Source: an uncultured Traorella sp.
GTDB taxonomy: Bacteria; Bacillota_I; Bacilli_A; Erysipelotrichales; Erysipelotrichaceae
Direction: 5' to 3'
NCBI GenBank assembly: GCA_945919165.1
Contig: CAMEIZ010000033.1
Coordinates: 1 to 13,764 of the forward strand
DNA length: 13,764 bases
Notes under the pieces: generated by a model
What the model saw: only the letters and a program-made list of their open reading frames with translations
Database searches by the model: none
Told to the model about the DNA's origin: nothing
In this document: positions 13,464-13,764 of the stretch, one piece after another
Numbering within the stretch: position 1 is the stretch's first letter
Layout: each line of letters starts with the position of its first letter
Program-made: the position numbers and the translations under genes

Positions 13464-13764
13464 ATGGGAAAAACATTATTACAAGAGCATGAAGAGATTT
13501 TTGGTGTCAAGCGTCCAATCATTGGATGTTTGCATATGAGCGCTTTACCAGGAACTCCATATTATGATCCAAATCAATCAATTGAACAGCATATTGAACG
13601 ATTAAAAAATGATGCACATATTCTAATGGACTTAGGTTTTGATGCATGTGTATTTGCAAATGAAGGAGATCGTCCTTATCTGACTACGGTAGGTCCGGAA
13701 ATCATTGCAGCTTATGTTCGCATTGCCACAGAGGTTTCAAAAGAATTGACGATACCATTTGGCT
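13464..13764 (+). CDS. BtpA/SgcQ-family protein, 5' part only
   Basis: Cut by the window edge; 100 residues are visible of a family usually about 260 long. The first part reads RPIIGCLHMSALPGTPYYD (17-35) and FANEGDRPY (64-72), typical of BtpA/SgcQ proteins with a predicted TIM-barrel fold. ATG at 13464 comes 3 bases after the EIID stop with no ribosome site of its own, so translation probably depends on coupling to EIID. In E. coli the relative SgcQ sits in an unassigned sugar-PTS operon; BtpA in cyanobacteria is linked to photosystem I, which is irrelevant here. Its link to the PTS suggests a role in metabolising the imported sugar phosphate, but no reaction can be stated. Confidence 0.85.
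   Translation, partial: MGKTLLQEHEEIFGVKRPIIGCLHMSALPGTPYYDPNQSIEQHIERLKNDAHILMDLGFDACVFANEGDRPYLTTVGPEIIAAYVRIATEVSKELTIPFG

Noticed and set aside
1..13764. CRISPR arrays, tRNA or rRNA genes, insertion-sequence ends
   Set aside because: No regularly spaced repeats with spacers, no tRNA-like cloverleaf or CCA end, and no transposase reading frame seen.

Overview
The window looks like a chromosomal segment of a low-GC Bacillota, plausibly an Erysipelotrichia-type gut anaerobe. The reasons are AT-rich codon use, strong AGGAGG-type ribosome sites, T-tailed intrinsic terminators, a mannose-family PTS under a LevR-type regulator, a phospho-beta-glucosidase, and cofactor-independent phosphoglycerate mutase. 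The taxon is inferred from style and cannot be proven from this sequence alone.

Region by region. (1) 1-1000: a small accessory patch. An XRE-type repressor gene, visibly more GC-rich than everything else here, is read rightwards from a near-consensus promoter. A second near-consensus promoter points left and off the window. An 11-base element is repeated in both promoters, which suggests the control switch of an integrated element. The roughly 350 bases after it hold no credible gene, only terminator-like hairpins. (2) 1002-2174, minus strand: two tandem half-size DMT transporter genes (YdcZ/DUF606 type) with their own terminator. Just upstream is an unrecognised 56-residue small membrane protein gene with its own terminator. 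(3) 2206-4011, minus: asparagine synthetase B. (4) 4159-8188, plus: phosphoglycerate mutase gpmI, a terminator, a YbaK/ProX-type tRNA-editing-domain protein, a GH1 6-phospho-beta-glucosidase, and a GNAT acetyltransferase gene broken by a stop codon and a frameshift. (5) 8269-10743, minus: a LevR-like PTS-controlled activator whose ATPase domain has lost key residues. (6) 10989 to the window end, plus: a four-gene mannose-family PTS (EIIA, EIIB, EIIC, EIID), then the start of a BtpA/SgcQ-family gene that runs off the edge.

How the genes fit together. The regulator and the PTS operon are divergent. Between them lie TGTGTTA-type elements repeated every 40-41 bp, about 100-180 bp upstream of the predicted PTS start. 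One element overlaps the regulator's own predicted promoter. The regulator's PTS-phosphorylation domains are mostly intact, while its sigma-54-contacting loop and Walker motifs are degenerate. No sigma-54 promoter is visible and a sigma-A-type promoter is. Together this suggests a LevR relative that may work without sigma-54, which is the most interesting system in the window. The sugar carried by the PTS cannot be told from sequence; the BtpA/SgcQ gene hints at something other than plain mannose. The GH1 enzyme would act on a PTS-imported phospho-beta-glucoside, but it is not in the same operon as this PTS.
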